Below, in pieces: positions 7,296 to 15,421 of a stretch of 64,000 bases of DNA. A model generated the notes under the pieces. The model was not told the DNA's origin. It saw nothing but the letters and a program-made list of their open reading frames with translations, and did not search any database. This DNA comes from an uncultured Streptomyces sp. Its GTDB lineage: Bacteria > Actinomycetota > Actinomycetes > Streptomycetales > Streptomycetaceae. Numbering within the stretch: position 1 is the stretch's first letter; every line of letters begins with the position of its first letter. The DNA lies in contig NZ_CANLBS010000023.1 of the NCBI RefSeq assembly GCF_947488945.1, positions 1 to 64,000 on the forward strand, written 5' to 3'. The position numbers and the translations under genes were made by a program.

Positions 7296-8612
7296 GTGAC
7301 CGAGACAGGCGGAGCAGAGGGGGCCGTGCCGCAGCGGCCGGTGCCGACGCGGGCCACCCTGCGGACCGGGAGGCCCGTGCGGGGCGCCGGGAAGCGGCCG
7401 CCGGTTCCGCGGGCGGAGATCGGGGCGTCCTGGCAGCGGGTCCGCAGCGCCGGGTTGGACCCCACGCGGGCGATGGGCGCGGGGCGTCTCGCGAGCGACG
7501 AGATCGAGCACCGGCGGCGGTCCACCGCGCTCGGTGAGGTGATGCCGCTGCTGCGCGGGAGGCTGGCGGGTCTGGCCGACACCTCGCGGCAGATCATGGT
7601 GGTCAGCGACGCCGAGGGGCGGGTGCTGTGGCGGCAGGGCGACCGTGCGGTGCTGCGGCGGGCCGACGGCATCCGGCTGCTGGAGGGGGCCGCCTGGACG
7701 GAGTCGGCGGCCGGAACCAACGGGATCGGCACGGCGCTGGCGGGCCGGGTGCCCATCCAGGTCCACTCCACCGAGCACTGGGCGCACGTCCTGCGGACCT
7801 GGACGTGCACGGCTGCTCCGGTGCGGGACCCGCGCGACGGCAGGCTGATGGGGATCGTCGACATCAGCGGTCCGGCCTCCACGTTCCACCCGGCGATGCT
7901 GGCGCTGGTGGACTCGGTGGCGCGGCTGGCGGCGAGCGAGATCCGCACCAGGCACCTGGCGACGCTGGAGCGGCTGCGCGCGGTGGCGGCGCCGATCCTG
8001 TGCCGGATCGGCGGCCGGGCGATGGCCGTGGACACGCACGGCTGGCTGGCCGCCGTGTCGGGGATGCCGCCGGTGGACCGGTTGCCGCTGCCGAAGACGC
8101 TGGAGCCGGGGCGGGTGTGGCTGCCGTCGCTCGGCATGTGCCGGCTCGAGCCGTTGCCGGGCGGCTGGCTGGTCCAGGTGACGGACGGGACGGCGGACGG
8201 TCCGCCGCGCCGGGTGGTCCTCGACCTCAGCCGGGCCGGTGCGCCCGAGGTGCACGTGACGGGCCGGCTGAGCGCGTGGACGCATCGGCTGTCCCCGCGC
8301 CACGCCGAGCTGCTGTACGCGCTGGCGCTGCGCCGCGAGGGGCGGACGGCCTCGGGGCTGGCGGAGGACGTCTTCGGTGACGCGACCCGCACGGTGACGG
8401 TGCGGGCCGAGGTGTCCCGGCTGCGCCGGCACCTCGCGGAGGTGCTGGCCCACCGCCCGTACCGGTTCGAGGAGGGGGTGGAGGTGGAGGTGGTGCATCC
8501 GGAGCACCCGGACGACCTGCTGCCGCACTCCACCGCGCCGGTGGTGCTCGCGGGGCGGGTGCGGGGCGCCTCGGTGGGGTCCGTGGCGGGGAGCGGTCCG
8601 GGGGCGGGCTGA
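7296..8612 (+). CDS. GAF-domain transcriptional regulator, AcoR-like, no AAA+ domain
   Basis: A 438-residue regulator. The N-terminal part matches the sensor half of AcoR-type activators: ASWQRVRSAGLDP near residue 50, a GAF domain around 90-235 with TESAAGTNGIGTAL and MGIVDISGPASTFHP. The central AAA+ sigma-54 domain of AcoR is absent. The C-terminus (about 325-390) carries a winged-helix-like segment with LSPRHAELLYALAL and TVTVRAEVSRLRRHL. Streptomycetes have many such sigma-54-free relatives; they are thought to sense small aldehydes, alcohols or related ligands through GAF, but the ligand here is unknown. GTG 7296 follows a GGGGGGAA ribosome site. The 277-base gap before it shows no other gene. 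Confidence 0.85.
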   Translation: MTETGGAEGAVPQRPVPTRATLRTGRPVRGAGKRPPVPRAEIGASWQRVRSAGLDPTRAMGAGRLASDEIEHRRRSTALGEVMPLLRGRLAGLADTSRQIMVVSDAEGRVLWRQGDRAVLRRADGIRLLEGAAWTESAAGTNGIGTALAGRVPIQVHSTEHWAHVLRTWTCTAAPVRDPRDGRLMGIVDISGPASTFHPAMLALVDSVARLAASEIRTRHLATLERLRAVAAPILCRIGGRAMAVDTHGWLAAVSGMPPVDRLPLPKTLEPGRVWLPSLGMCRLEPLPGGWLVQVTDGTADGPPRRVVLDLSRAGAPEVHVTGRLSAWTHRLSPRHAELLYALALRREGRTASGLAEDVFGDATRTVTVRAEVSRLRRHLAEVLAHRPYRFEEGVEVEVVHPEHPDDLLPHSTAPVVLAGRVRGASVGSVAGSGPGAG

Positions 8613-8690
8613 CCCGGGTCGAGGGGGCGGGAGCGCCCGCGCCGGAGCCCGGCGTGCGGCGGGTCGCGGGCACGTGGTTTTCTGGCCGCC

Positions 8691-9290
8691 ATGAGCAACA
8701 CCGCGCGCCCCGACGCCCCCGCCGCCCTCGAAGTCACCACCTGGTCCCTCGAACAGACCTCGCCCGACGACCTGGTGCCCGCCGCCGTGCCGGAGGGCGA
8801 CCTGCGGATCGTCCGCGCGGAGGTGCCGCTGCCGGAGTTCAGCCGGTTCCTGTACGCGTCGGTCGGCGGCGACCTGCGGTGGTCGGACCGGCTCTCCCTG
8901 ACGTACGCGCAGTGGCGGGAGATCCTGGAGCGCCCCGGTGTGGAGACGTGGGTGGCGTACGCGAACGGGACGCCGGCCGGGTACGTGGAGCTGGACCCGC
9001 AGCCCGACGGGGCCGTGGAGATCATGTACTTCGGGCTGGTCCCGGCGTTCCGGGGGCGGCGGATCGGCGGTCATCTGCTGTCGTACGGGGTGGCGCGGGC
9101 CTGGGACCTGGCGGAGCGCTGGCCGGGCCGGGAGGCGACGAAGCGGGTGTGGCTGCACACCTGCTCCAAGGACGGCGAGCACGCGATGGCCAATTACCTG
9201 CGCCGGGGGTTCCGGCTCTTCGACACCCGGGTCGAGACGGAGGAGGACGCGCCGACCCCCGGCCCGTGGCCGGGGGCGTACGGCGCCTGA
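8691..9290 (+). CDS. GNAT-family N-acetyltransferase
   Basis: A 199-residue GNAT acetyltransferase. The acetyl-CoA binding motif is visible as VPAFRGRRIGGHLL around residues 118-131, preceded by the beta-strand VEIMYFGL and followed by a helix and WLHTCSKDGEHAMANYLRRGF, typical of motif B and the YxxxGF ending. The substrate is not predictable. It stands alone on the plus strand, 78 bases after the GAF regulator; ATG 8691 has no strong ribosome site. Confidence 0.88.
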   Translation: MSNTARPDAPAALEVTTWSLEQTSPDDLVPAAVPEGDLRIVRAEVPLPEFSRFLYASVGGDLRWSDRLSLTYAQWREILERPGVETWVAYANGTPAGYVELDPQPDGAVEIMYFGLVPAFRGRRIGGHLLSYGVARAWDLAERWPGREATKRVWLHTCSKDGEHAMANYLRRGFRLFDTRVETEEDAPTPGPWPGAYGA

Positions 9291-9304
9291 AACCGGGGCC
9301 GGAC

Positions 9305-9334
9305 GCGCCGGTCCGCCATCCGGACGGGCGGCGC
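9305..9334 (+). terminator. Bulged hairpin after acetyltransferase
   Basis: GTCCG (9311-9315) pairs with CGGAC (9321-9325) across CCATC, and GCGCCG outside pairs with CGGCGC after a two-base bulge. It lies 15 bases after the acetyltransferase stop and would insulate the sulfur operon. The bulge and missing T-run keep confidence moderate. Confidence 0.45.
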
Positions 9335-9540
9335 GGGGGCGCAACCGTACCGCCGCTGAGCTGCGTGGTCGCTCCGCAGGTGGGCGAGCGGGGGGCCGTC
9401 GGGACAAATGCGGACCGAAGCGGAGCCTTGGGAGACGATCATGCGTGACCGACACCACGTCGTCCCACATTTCGAGACCAACTCGTCCAGATGATGGATA
9501 GGTGTGGACTGCTCCGAGACTCGCGTGACACGCTTCCGTC

Positions 9541-9624
9541 ATGTCTGGATCTGGAATCGCCTTGGTGAGTCGACGTCACGTCGACCTCGGCCGCATGTCC
9601 AGCGCCATCTGTTCGGCGGGCTGA
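9541..9624 (+). CDS. HVDL-type leader peptide of sulfur operon
   Basis: A 27-codon open frame in the 453-base gap before sulfite reductase. Its core SRRHVDLGRMSSAIC matches the short peptides carrying an R-R-H-V-D-L core that are annotated as putative leader peptides ahead of streptomycete genes, notably sulfur-assimilation ones. It ends 119 bases before the reductase ATG. The single Cys codon near the end (TGT at 9610-9612) would let ribosome progress report cysteinyl-tRNA supply, which is inference. No Shine-Dalgarno precedes ATG 9541; a GTG at 9565 just before the conserved core is an alternative start. The remaining gap (9625-9743) is pyrimidine-rich with no clear alternative stem pair that I can prove. 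Confidence 0.7.
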   Translation: MSGSGIALVSRRHVDLGRMSSAICSAG

Positions 9625-9743
9625 AAGTCCCAGCACCGCCGCATTCTTTCTCTGTTACCTCTGTTCGCACCCGCGCAGTGCCGCGCCCTCGCGCGCCTGC
9701 GCCGCTCAGAGCCGCCCTCCCGCAGTCCCGAAGGACGTACCCC

Positions 9744-11441
9744 ATGGCCGCCACCCCTGATCAGCCTGCGACCACCACGCCCCGTCGCAAGGCCGGACGC
9801 CACCGCGGCGAAGGCCAGTGGGCCATGGGTCACTTCACCCCGCTCAACGGCAACGAGCAGTTCAAGAAGGACGACGACGCGCTCAACGTGCGCGCCCGCA
9901 TCGAGAACATCTACTCCAAGCGCGGCTTCGACTCGATCGACCCGAACGACCTCCGGGGCCGGATGCGCTGGTGGGGCCTGTACACCCAGCGCAAGCCCGG
10001 CATCGACGGCGGCAAGACCGCGGTGCTGGAGCCGGAGGAGCTGGACGACCGCTTCTTCATGCTGCGCGTGCGCATCGACGGCGGGCGCCTGACCGTCGCC
10101 CAGCTCCGTGCCATCGGCGAGATCTCGCAGCAGTACGCCCGCGGCAGCGCCGACATCACCGACCGGCAGAACATCCAGCTGCACTGGATCGCCATCGAGG
10201 ACGTTCCGGCGATCTGGGAGAAGCTGGAGTCCGTCGGTCTCTCCACCACCGAGGCCTGCGGCGACTGCCCGCGCGTGATCATCGGTTCGCCGGTGGCCGG
10301 CATCGCCGCCGACGAGATCATCGACGGCACGCCCGCCGTGGACGAGATCCACGAGCGCTACATCGGCAGCCCCGAATTCTCCAACCTGCCGCGCAAGTTC
10401 AAGACCGCCATCTCCGGCTCGCCGGTGCTCGACGTGGTGCACGAGATCAACGACATCGCGTTCGTCGGCGTCGAACACCCCGAGCACGGACCCGGGTTCG
10501 ACGTCTGGGTCGGCGGCGGCCTGTCCACCAACCCCCGGTTCGCCGAACGCCTGGGCGCCTGGGTCCCGCTGGACGAGGTGCCGGACGTGTGGGCCGGCGT
10601 GGTGGGCATCTTCCGCGACTACGGCTACCGCCGGCTGCGCACCCGCGCCCGGCTGAAGTTCCTGATGGCCGACTGGGGGCCCGCGAAGTTCCGCCAGGTA
10701 CTGGAGGACGAGTACCTGAAGCGTCCGCTGCTCGACGGCCCCGGCCCGGCGCAGCCCACCTCGCGCTGGCGCGACCACATCGGGGTGCACCCGCAGAACG
10801 ACGGCAGGTTCTACGTCGGCTTCGCCCCCCGGGTGGGCCGGGTCGACGGCGCCACCCTCTCCAAGATCGCCGACCTCGCCGCCGCGCACGGCTCCGACCG
10901 GCTGCGCACCACCGTCGAGCAGAAGATGCTCGTCCTGGACGTCGAGGCGGACCAGGTCGACCCGCTGGTCGACGGCCTGGAGTCGCTCGGCTTCCAGGTC
11001 AGGCCGTCGCCGTTCCGGCGCGGCACGATGGCCTGCACCGGCATCGAGTTCTGCAAGCTCGCGATCGTCGAGACGAAGGCGCGCGGCGCGTCGCTCATCG
11101 AGGAACTGGAGCGCAGGCTCCCGGAGTTCGACGAGCCGCTCACCATCAACATCAACGGCTGCCCCAACGCCTGCGCCCGCATCCAGACCGCGGACATCGG
11201 TCTCAAGGGCCAGTTGATGCTGGACGCCGACGGCAACCAGGTCGAGGGGTTCCAGGTGCACCTCGGCGGTGCGCTCGGACTGGAAGCCGGGTTCGGCCGC
11301 AAGGTCCGCGGCCTGAAGGTGACCTCGGCCGAACTGCCCGACTACGTCGAGCGCGTCCTCGGCCGCTTCCAGGAGGAGCGCGAGCAGGACGAGCGCTTCG
11401 CCACCTGGGCCGCCCGCGCCACCCCGGAGTCGCTGTCATGA
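9744..11441 (+). CDS. nirA: Ferredoxin-dependent sulfite reductase
   Basis: A 565-residue siroheme/4Fe-4S reductase that converts sulfite to sulfide with six electrons from ferredoxin; actinobacterial NirA/SirA proteins carry out this step. Two half-domains with ferrodoxin-reductase folds are visible. The cluster/siroheme cysteines are CTGIEFC and CPNAC near residues 432-477, in the pattern C-x5-C and C-x3-C. LYTQRKPG (Tyr near 80) and ACGDCPR (Cys near 175) fit the Tyr-Cys crosslink region described for M. tuberculosis NirA. ATG 9744 follows GAAGGAC. It overlaps the next gene by ATGA. Being followed by cysH, cysC, cysD and cysN makes sulfite, not nitrite, the substrate. Confidence 0.95.
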   Translation: MAATPDQPATTTPRRKAGRHRGEGQWAMGHFTPLNGNEQFKKDDDALNVRARIENIYSKRGFDSIDPNDLRGRMRWWGLYTQRKPGIDGGKTAVLEPEELDDRFFMLRVRIDGGRLTVAQLRAIGEISQQYARGSADITDRQNIQLHWIAIEDVPAIWEKLESVGLSTTEACGDCPRVIIGSPVAGIAADEIIDGTPAVDEIHERYIGSPEFSNLPRKFKTAISGSPVLDVVHEINDIAFVGVEHPEHGPGFDVWVGGGLSTNPRFAERLGAWVPLDEVPDVWAGVVGIFRDYGYRRLRTRARLKFLMADWGPAKFRQVLEDEYLKRPLLDGPGPAQPTSRWRDHIGVHPQNDGRFYVGFAPRVGRVDGATLSKIADLAAAHGSDRLRTTVEQKMLVLDVEADQVDPLVDGLESLGFQVRPSPFRRGTMACTGIEFCKLAIVETKARGASLIEELERRLPEFDEPLTININGCPNACARIQTADIGLKGQLMLDADGNQVEGFQVHLGGALGLEAGFGRKVRGLKVTSAELPDYVERVLGRFQEEREQDERFATWAARATPESLS

Positions 11442-11617
11442 GCGAACGCGCCGCGCCGTTCTACTGCCCGTACTGCGGGGACGAGGACCTGCGGCCGCAC
11501 GAGACCGGGCACGGCGCCTGGGAATGCGCCTCGTGCAACCGCGCGTTCCAGCTCAAGTTCCTCGGTCTGCTGACCCGGGGACTCACGCGCAACGACGGTG
11601 AAGGGGACGGGACATGA
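11438..11617 (+). CDS. Small four-cysteine protein in sulfite reductase operon
   Basis: A 59-residue protein translated from an ATG overlapping the reductase stop (ATGA) and itself overlapping cysH by ATGA, so expression is almost certainly coupled. It has CPYC (residues 10-13) and CASC (about 31-34), a CxxC-x17-CxxC arrangement that could bind zinc as a ribbon or an iron-sulfur cluster, followed by the hydrophobic RAFQLKFLGLLTRGL. A small Cys-containing gene (cysX) lies in a similar place in the corynebacterial cysIXHDN cluster; equivalence is an inference from position. A role as electron carrier, redox partner or assembly factor for sulfite reductase or APS reductase is possible but unproven. 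Confidence 0.85.
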   Translation: MSERAAPFYCPYCGDEDLRPHETGHGAWECASCNRAFQLKFLGLLTRGLTRNDGEGDGT

Positions 11618-12330
11618 CCGAGACTCTGCAGGCCGGCGAACGGAACGGGACCGGACTGCGGGAGCTGGCCGAGCGGGCGGGCCGGGAACTGGAGGACGCC
11701 GCGGCTCTCGACATCCTCGCCTGGGCGTCGGACACCTTCGGCGACCGGTTCTGCGTCACCTCCTCCATGGAGGACGCGGTCGTCGCCCACCTCGCCTCCC
11801 GGGTCCGCCCGGGGGTGGACGTGGTCTTCCTCGACACCGGCTACCACTTCCCCGAGACGATCGGGACGCGGGACGCGGTGGACGCCGTGATGGACGTGAA
11901 CGTCATCACCCTGACGCCCCGTCAGAGCGTCGCGGAGCAGGACGCCGAGTACGGACCGCGGCTGCACGACCGGAACCCCGACCTGTGCTGCGCGCTGCGC
12001 AAGGTCAAGCCCCTGGAGGACGGGCTGACCCGCTACACCGCGTGGGCGACCGGGCTGCGCCGGGACGAGTCGCCGACCCGGGCCGGCACCCCGGTGGTCG
12101 GCTGGGACGAGAAGCGCCGCAAGGTGAAGGTCTCCCCCATCGCCCGCTGGACGCAGGACGACGTGGACGCCTACGTCGCCGAGCACGGGGTGCTCACCAA
12201 CCCGCTGCTGATGGACGGTTACGCCTCCGTCGGCTGCGCGCCCTGCACCCGCCGGGTGCTGGAGGGCGAGGACGCACGGGCCGGCCGCTGGGCCGGACGC
12301 GGCAAGACCGAATGCGGGCTGCACGGCTGA
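11614..12330 (+). CDS. cysH: Assimilatory APS reductase
   Basis: A 238-residue phosphoadenylyl/adenylyl-sulfate reductase. It reduces activated sulfate to sulfite using thioredoxin. The presence of DLCCALRK and GCAPC (two Cys pairs) marks the 4Fe-4S type that uses APS, not the PAPS-only enterobacterial type. The C-terminal TECGLH holds the catalytic cysteine. The N-terminal VTSSMEDAVVAHL and FLDTGYHFPET form the adenine-nucleotide alpha hydrolase fold. It overlaps the four-Cys gene upstream by four bases and is followed by cysC, whose likely ATG is 23 bases downstream. Confidence 0.95.
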   Translation: MTETLQAGERNGTGLRELAERAGRELEDAAALDILAWASDTFGDRFCVTSSMEDAVVAHLASRVRPGVDVVFLDTGYHFPETIGTRDAVDAVMDVNVITLTPRQSVAEQDAEYGPRLHDRNPDLCCALRKVKPLEDGLTRYTAWATGLRRDESPTRAGTPVVGWDEKRRKVKVSPIARWTQDDVDAYVAEHGVLTNPLLMDGYASVGCAPCTRRVLEGEDARAGRWAGRGKTECGLHG

Positions 12331-12353
12331 TGACGACTGATCAGGAGATATCG

Positions 12354-12899
12354 ATGGGCGTGACGGAGACGGGAGCCACCGTCTGGCTCACCGGTCTGCC
12401 GAGCGCGGGCAAGACCACGATCGCGTACGAACTGGCCGACCGTCTGCGCGGCGAGGGCCATCGGGTGGAAGTGCTCGACGGCGACGAGATCCGCGAGTTC
12501 CTCTCCGCCGGTCTCGGCTTCTCGCGCGAGGACCGGCACACCAACGTCCAGCGGATCGGCTTCGTCGCCGAACTGCTCGCGGCCAACGGCGTGAAGGCGC
12601 TGGTGCCGGTGATCGCCCCCTACGCCGACAGCCGGGACGCCGTCCGGGGGCGTCACACGTCCGAGGGCACCCCGTACCTCGAAGTGCATGTGGCCACTCC
12701 GGTGGAGGTGTGCTCGGAGCGCGACGTGAAGGGCCTGTACGCCAAGCAGGCGGCGGGCGAGATCAGCGGCCTCACCGGGGTCGACGACCCGTACGAAGCA
12801 CCCGGGGCGCCCGATCTGAGGATCGAGTCGCACCGGCAGACCGTGCAGGAGTCCGCGGCGGCGCTGCACGCGCTGCTCACCGAAAGGGGTCTGGCGTGA
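12354..12899 (+). CDS. cysC: APS kinase
   Basis: A 181-residue adenylyl-sulfate kinase forming PAPS from APS and ATP. The P-loop GLPSAGKTT lies near residue 14; LDGDEIREFLSAGLGFSREDR, the FARERxx-like RHTNVQRIGFVAELL and APYADSR are family features. ATG 12354 is chosen because AGGAG sits six bases upstream (12343-12347). An ATG at 12330 overlaps the cysH stop and would add eight residues. It overlaps cysD by four bases. Because CysH looks like an APS reductase, CysC is probably for PAPS-dependent sulfation or an alternative route rather than an obligatory step, which is inference. Confidence 0.93.
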   Translation: MGVTETGATVWLTGLPSAGKTTIAYELADRLRGEGHRVEVLDGDEIREFLSAGLGFSREDRHTNVQRIGFVAELLAANGVKALVPVIAPYADSRDAVRGRHTSEGTPYLEVHVATPVEVCSERDVKGLYAKQAAGEISGLTGVDDPYEAPGAPDLRIESHRQTVQESAAALHALLTERGLA

Positions 12900-13831
12900 C
12901 GACCGTCGCCACCGTGCCGGGAGGCACCGTCCACCCGTACGCGCTCAGCCACCTCGACTCGCTGGAGTCGGAGGCGGTGCACATCTTCCGCGAGGTGGCG
13001 GGGGAGTTCGAACGGCCGGTGATCCTCTTCTCCGGCGGCAAGGACTCCATCGTGATGCTGCACCTGGCGCTGAAGGCGTTCGCGCCGGCCCCGGTGCCCT
13101 TCACCCTGCTGCACGTCGACACCGGCCACAACTTCCCCGAGGTCCTCGACTACCGCGACCGCACCGTCGAGAAGCACGGGCTGCGTCTGCACGTCGCCTC
13201 CGTCCAGGAGTACATCGACAACGGCACCCTGCGCGAGCGCCCCGACGGTACGCGCAACCCCCTCCAGACGGTCCCGCTCACCGAGGCGATCCAGCAGCAC
13301 CGCTTCGACGCCGTCTTCGGCGGCGGACGCCGCGACGAGGAGAAGGCCCGCGCCAAGGAACGCGTCTTCTCCCTGCGCGACGAGTTCTCCCAGTGGGACC
13401 CCCGCCGCCAGCGCCCCGAACTCTGGCAGCTCTACAACGGACGCCACGCCCCCGGCGAGCACGTCCGCGTCTTCCCCCTCTCCAACTGGACCGAACTCGA
13501 CGTCTGGCAGTACATCGCCCGCGAGGACATCGAACTCCCCGGCATCTACTTCGCCCACCACCGCGAGGTCTTCAACCGCCACGGCATGTGGCTCACCGCC
13601 GGCGACTGGGGCGGCCCCAAGGACACCGAGACCGTCGAGACCCGCCTCGTGCGCTACCGCACCGTCGGCGACATGTCCTGCACCGGCGCCGTCGACTCCG
13701 ACGCCATCACCCTCGACGACGTCATCACCGAGATCGCCGCCTCCCGCCTCACCGAACGGGGCGCCACCCGCGCCGACGACAAGATGTCCGAGGCCGCGAT
13801 GGAAGACCGCAAGCGCGAGGGGTACTTCTAA
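12896..13831 (+). CDS. cysD: Sulfate adenylyltransferase subunit 2
   Basis: A 311-residue small, catalytic subunit of the CysDN ATP sulfurylase, which makes APS from sulfate and ATP driven by GTP hydrolysis in CysN. The PP-loop SGGKDS is at about residue 44. VDTGHNFPEVLDYRD, FGGGRRDEEKARAKERVFS and the C-terminal KMSEAAMEDRKREGYF are highly conserved. The GTG start overlaps the cysC stop, preceded by AAAGGGG. The TAA stop is two bases before cysN, so the subunits are made from coupled genes. Confidence 0.97.
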   Translation: MTTVATVPGGTVHPYALSHLDSLESEAVHIFREVAGEFERPVILFSGGKDSIVMLHLALKAFAPAPVPFTLLHVDTGHNFPEVLDYRDRTVEKHGLRLHVASVQEYIDNGTLRERPDGTRNPLQTVPLTEAIQQHRFDAVFGGGRRDEEKARAKERVFSLRDEFSQWDPRRQRPELWQLYNGRHAPGEHVRVFPLSNWTELDVWQYIAREDIELPGIYFAHHREVFNRHGMWLTAGDWGGPKDTETVETRLVRYRTVGDMSCTGAVDSDAITLDDVITEIAASRLTERGATRADDKMSEAAMEDRKREGYF

Positions 13832-13833
13832 CC

Positions 13834-15189
13834 ATGACCACCACCCGAACCACCCCCGCCCCCGGTCCGGCAGGACCGCTCGCCGAGACCACCCTGCTCC
13901 GCTTCGCCACCGCCGGCTCCGTCGACGACGGCAAGTCCACCCTCGTCGGCCGCCTCCTGCACGACTCGAAGTCGGTCCTCACCGACCAGCTCGAAGCCGT
14001 CGAACACGCCTCCCGCAACAGGGGCCAGGACACCCCCGACCTCGCCCTCCTCACCGACGGCCTGCGCGCCGAACGCGAGCAGGGCATCACCATCGACGTC
14101 GCCTACCGCTACTTCGCCACCCCGCGGCGCCGGTTCATCCTCGCCGACACCCCGGGACACGTGCAGTACACCCGCAACATGGTCACCGGCGCCTCCACCG
14201 CCGACCTCGCCGTCGTCCTCGTCGACGCCCGCAACGGCGTCGTCGAGCAGACCCGCCGCCACGCCGCGGTCGCCGCCCTCCTGCGCGTCCCCCACGTCGT
14301 CCTCGCCGTCAACAAGATGGACCTGGTGGATTACGCGGAGCCGGTGTTCGCCGCGATAGCCGAGGAGTTCACCGCGTACGCGGCCTCGCTGGGCGTCCCG
14401 GACATCACCGCGATCCCGATCTCGGCGCTGGCCGGGGACAACGTGGTGGAACCGTCCGCCCACATGGACTGGTACGGCGGCCCGACCGTGCTGGAGCACC
14501 TGGAGACCGTGCCGGCCAGTCACGACCTGACCGCCTGCCCGGCGCGCTTCCCGGTGCAGTACGTCATCCGCCCGCAGACCGCCGAGCACCCCGACTACCG
14601 GGGTTACGCCGGTCAGATCGCCTCGGGCGTGCTGCGCGTCGGCGAGCCGGTCACCGTGCTCCCCTCGGGACGCACCTCCACCGTCGCCGCCATCGACGCG
14701 CTCGGCGTGAGCGTGAAGGAGGCGTGGGCCCCGCAGTCCGTCACCGTGCGGCTCGCCGACGACGTGGACGTCTCGCGCGGCGACCTGATCGCCCCCAGCG
14801 GCGATCTGCCGGCCAGCACCCAGGACATCGAGGCGACCGTCTGCCACGTGGCCGACCAGCCGCTGTCCGTGGGGCAGCGGGTGCTGATCAAGCACACCAC
14901 CCGCACGGTCAAGGCGATCGTCAAGGACATCCCGTCGCGGCTCACGCTCGACGACCTCTCGCAGCACCCCGCGCCCGGAAAGCTGGTGGCCAACGACATC
15001 GGCCGGGTCGTGGTCCGCACCGCCGAGCCGCTGGCGCTGGACGCCTACGCGGACTCGCGGCGCACCGGATCGTTCCTGCTGATCGACCCGGCGGACGGCA
15101 CCACGCTGACGGCCGGCATGGCCGGCCACTCGTTCGCCGAGTCCGCAGGGAGCGGGTCGGCGGCGGACGACGGGGAATGGGACTTCTGA
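13834..15189 (+). CDS. cysN: Sulfate adenylyltransferase subunit 1, GTPase
   Basis: A 451-residue EF-Tu-like GTPase subunit of ATP sulfurylase. G-motifs are visible: GSVDDGKST (G1, near residue 28), EREQGITIDVAYRYF (G2 region), DTPGH (G3), NKMD (G4) and a later beta-barrel with HTTRTVKAIVKDI. There is no CysC fusion at the C-terminus, consistent with the free cysC gene two genes upstream; the length fits unfused CysN. It starts two bases after cysD. Short downstream frames at 15189-15287 and 15278-15379 are treated in the following entry. Confidence 0.97.
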   Translation: MTTTRTTPAPGPAGPLAETTLLRFATAGSVDDGKSTLVGRLLHDSKSVLTDQLEAVEHASRNRGQDTPDLALLTDGLRAEREQGITIDVAYRYFATPRRRFILADTPGHVQYTRNMVTGASTADLAVVLVDARNGVVEQTRRHAAVAALLRVPHVVLAVNKMDLVDYAEPVFAAIAEEFTAYAASLGVPDITAIPISALAGDNVVEPSAHMDWYGGPTVLEHLETVPASHDLTACPARFPVQYVIRPQTAEHPDYRGYAGQIASGVLRVGEPVTVLPSGRTSTVAAIDALGVSVKEAWAPQSVTVRLADDVDVSRGDLIAPSGDLPASTQDIEATVCHVADQPLSVGQRVLIKHTTRTVKAIVKDIPSRLTLDDLSQHPAPGKLVANDIGRVVVRTAEPLALDAYADSRRTGSFLLIDPADGTTLTAGMAGHSFAESAGSGSAADDGEWDF

Positions 15190-15421
15190 TGACGACCGAC
15201 TTCTTCTCCGGGTTCGCGAAGGAGGGCGGCCGCGTCGGCAGCGGCGCCCTCGGCAGCGGCCAGGGCGGGGTGGCGCGATGTGCGTGATGACGTACGCGCA
15301 CCGCTTGCGCGCCCTGCCGTACCACCAGCACCGCCCGTACCGACGAAGACCTGCCGACTTCCCGGCCGCCTCCCCCTGATCGCGGGGACGTGTCACCGGG
15401 CCAACGAGGGGAAAACCTCCC
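15190..15421 (+). promoter_or_regulatory. Gap cysN-ssuA with possible upstream peptides
   Basis: A 232-base region between cysN and the transporter lipoprotein gene. A 32-codon frame starts at ATG 15189 overlapping the cysN stop and ends at 15287. A 33-codon frame runs 15278-15379, begins Met-Cys-Val-Met and has a GGGG ribosome-like site. The GAGGGG ribosome site of the lipoprotein gene (15406-15411) could pair with the CCTCC just before its GTG, which might modulate translation. None of these is more than suggestive. Confidence 0.3.

Noticed and set aside
15189..15287. 32-codon frame overlapping the cysN stop
   Set aside because: Composition is low-complexity Gly and there is no family match; kept only as a remark in the regulatory-gap entry.
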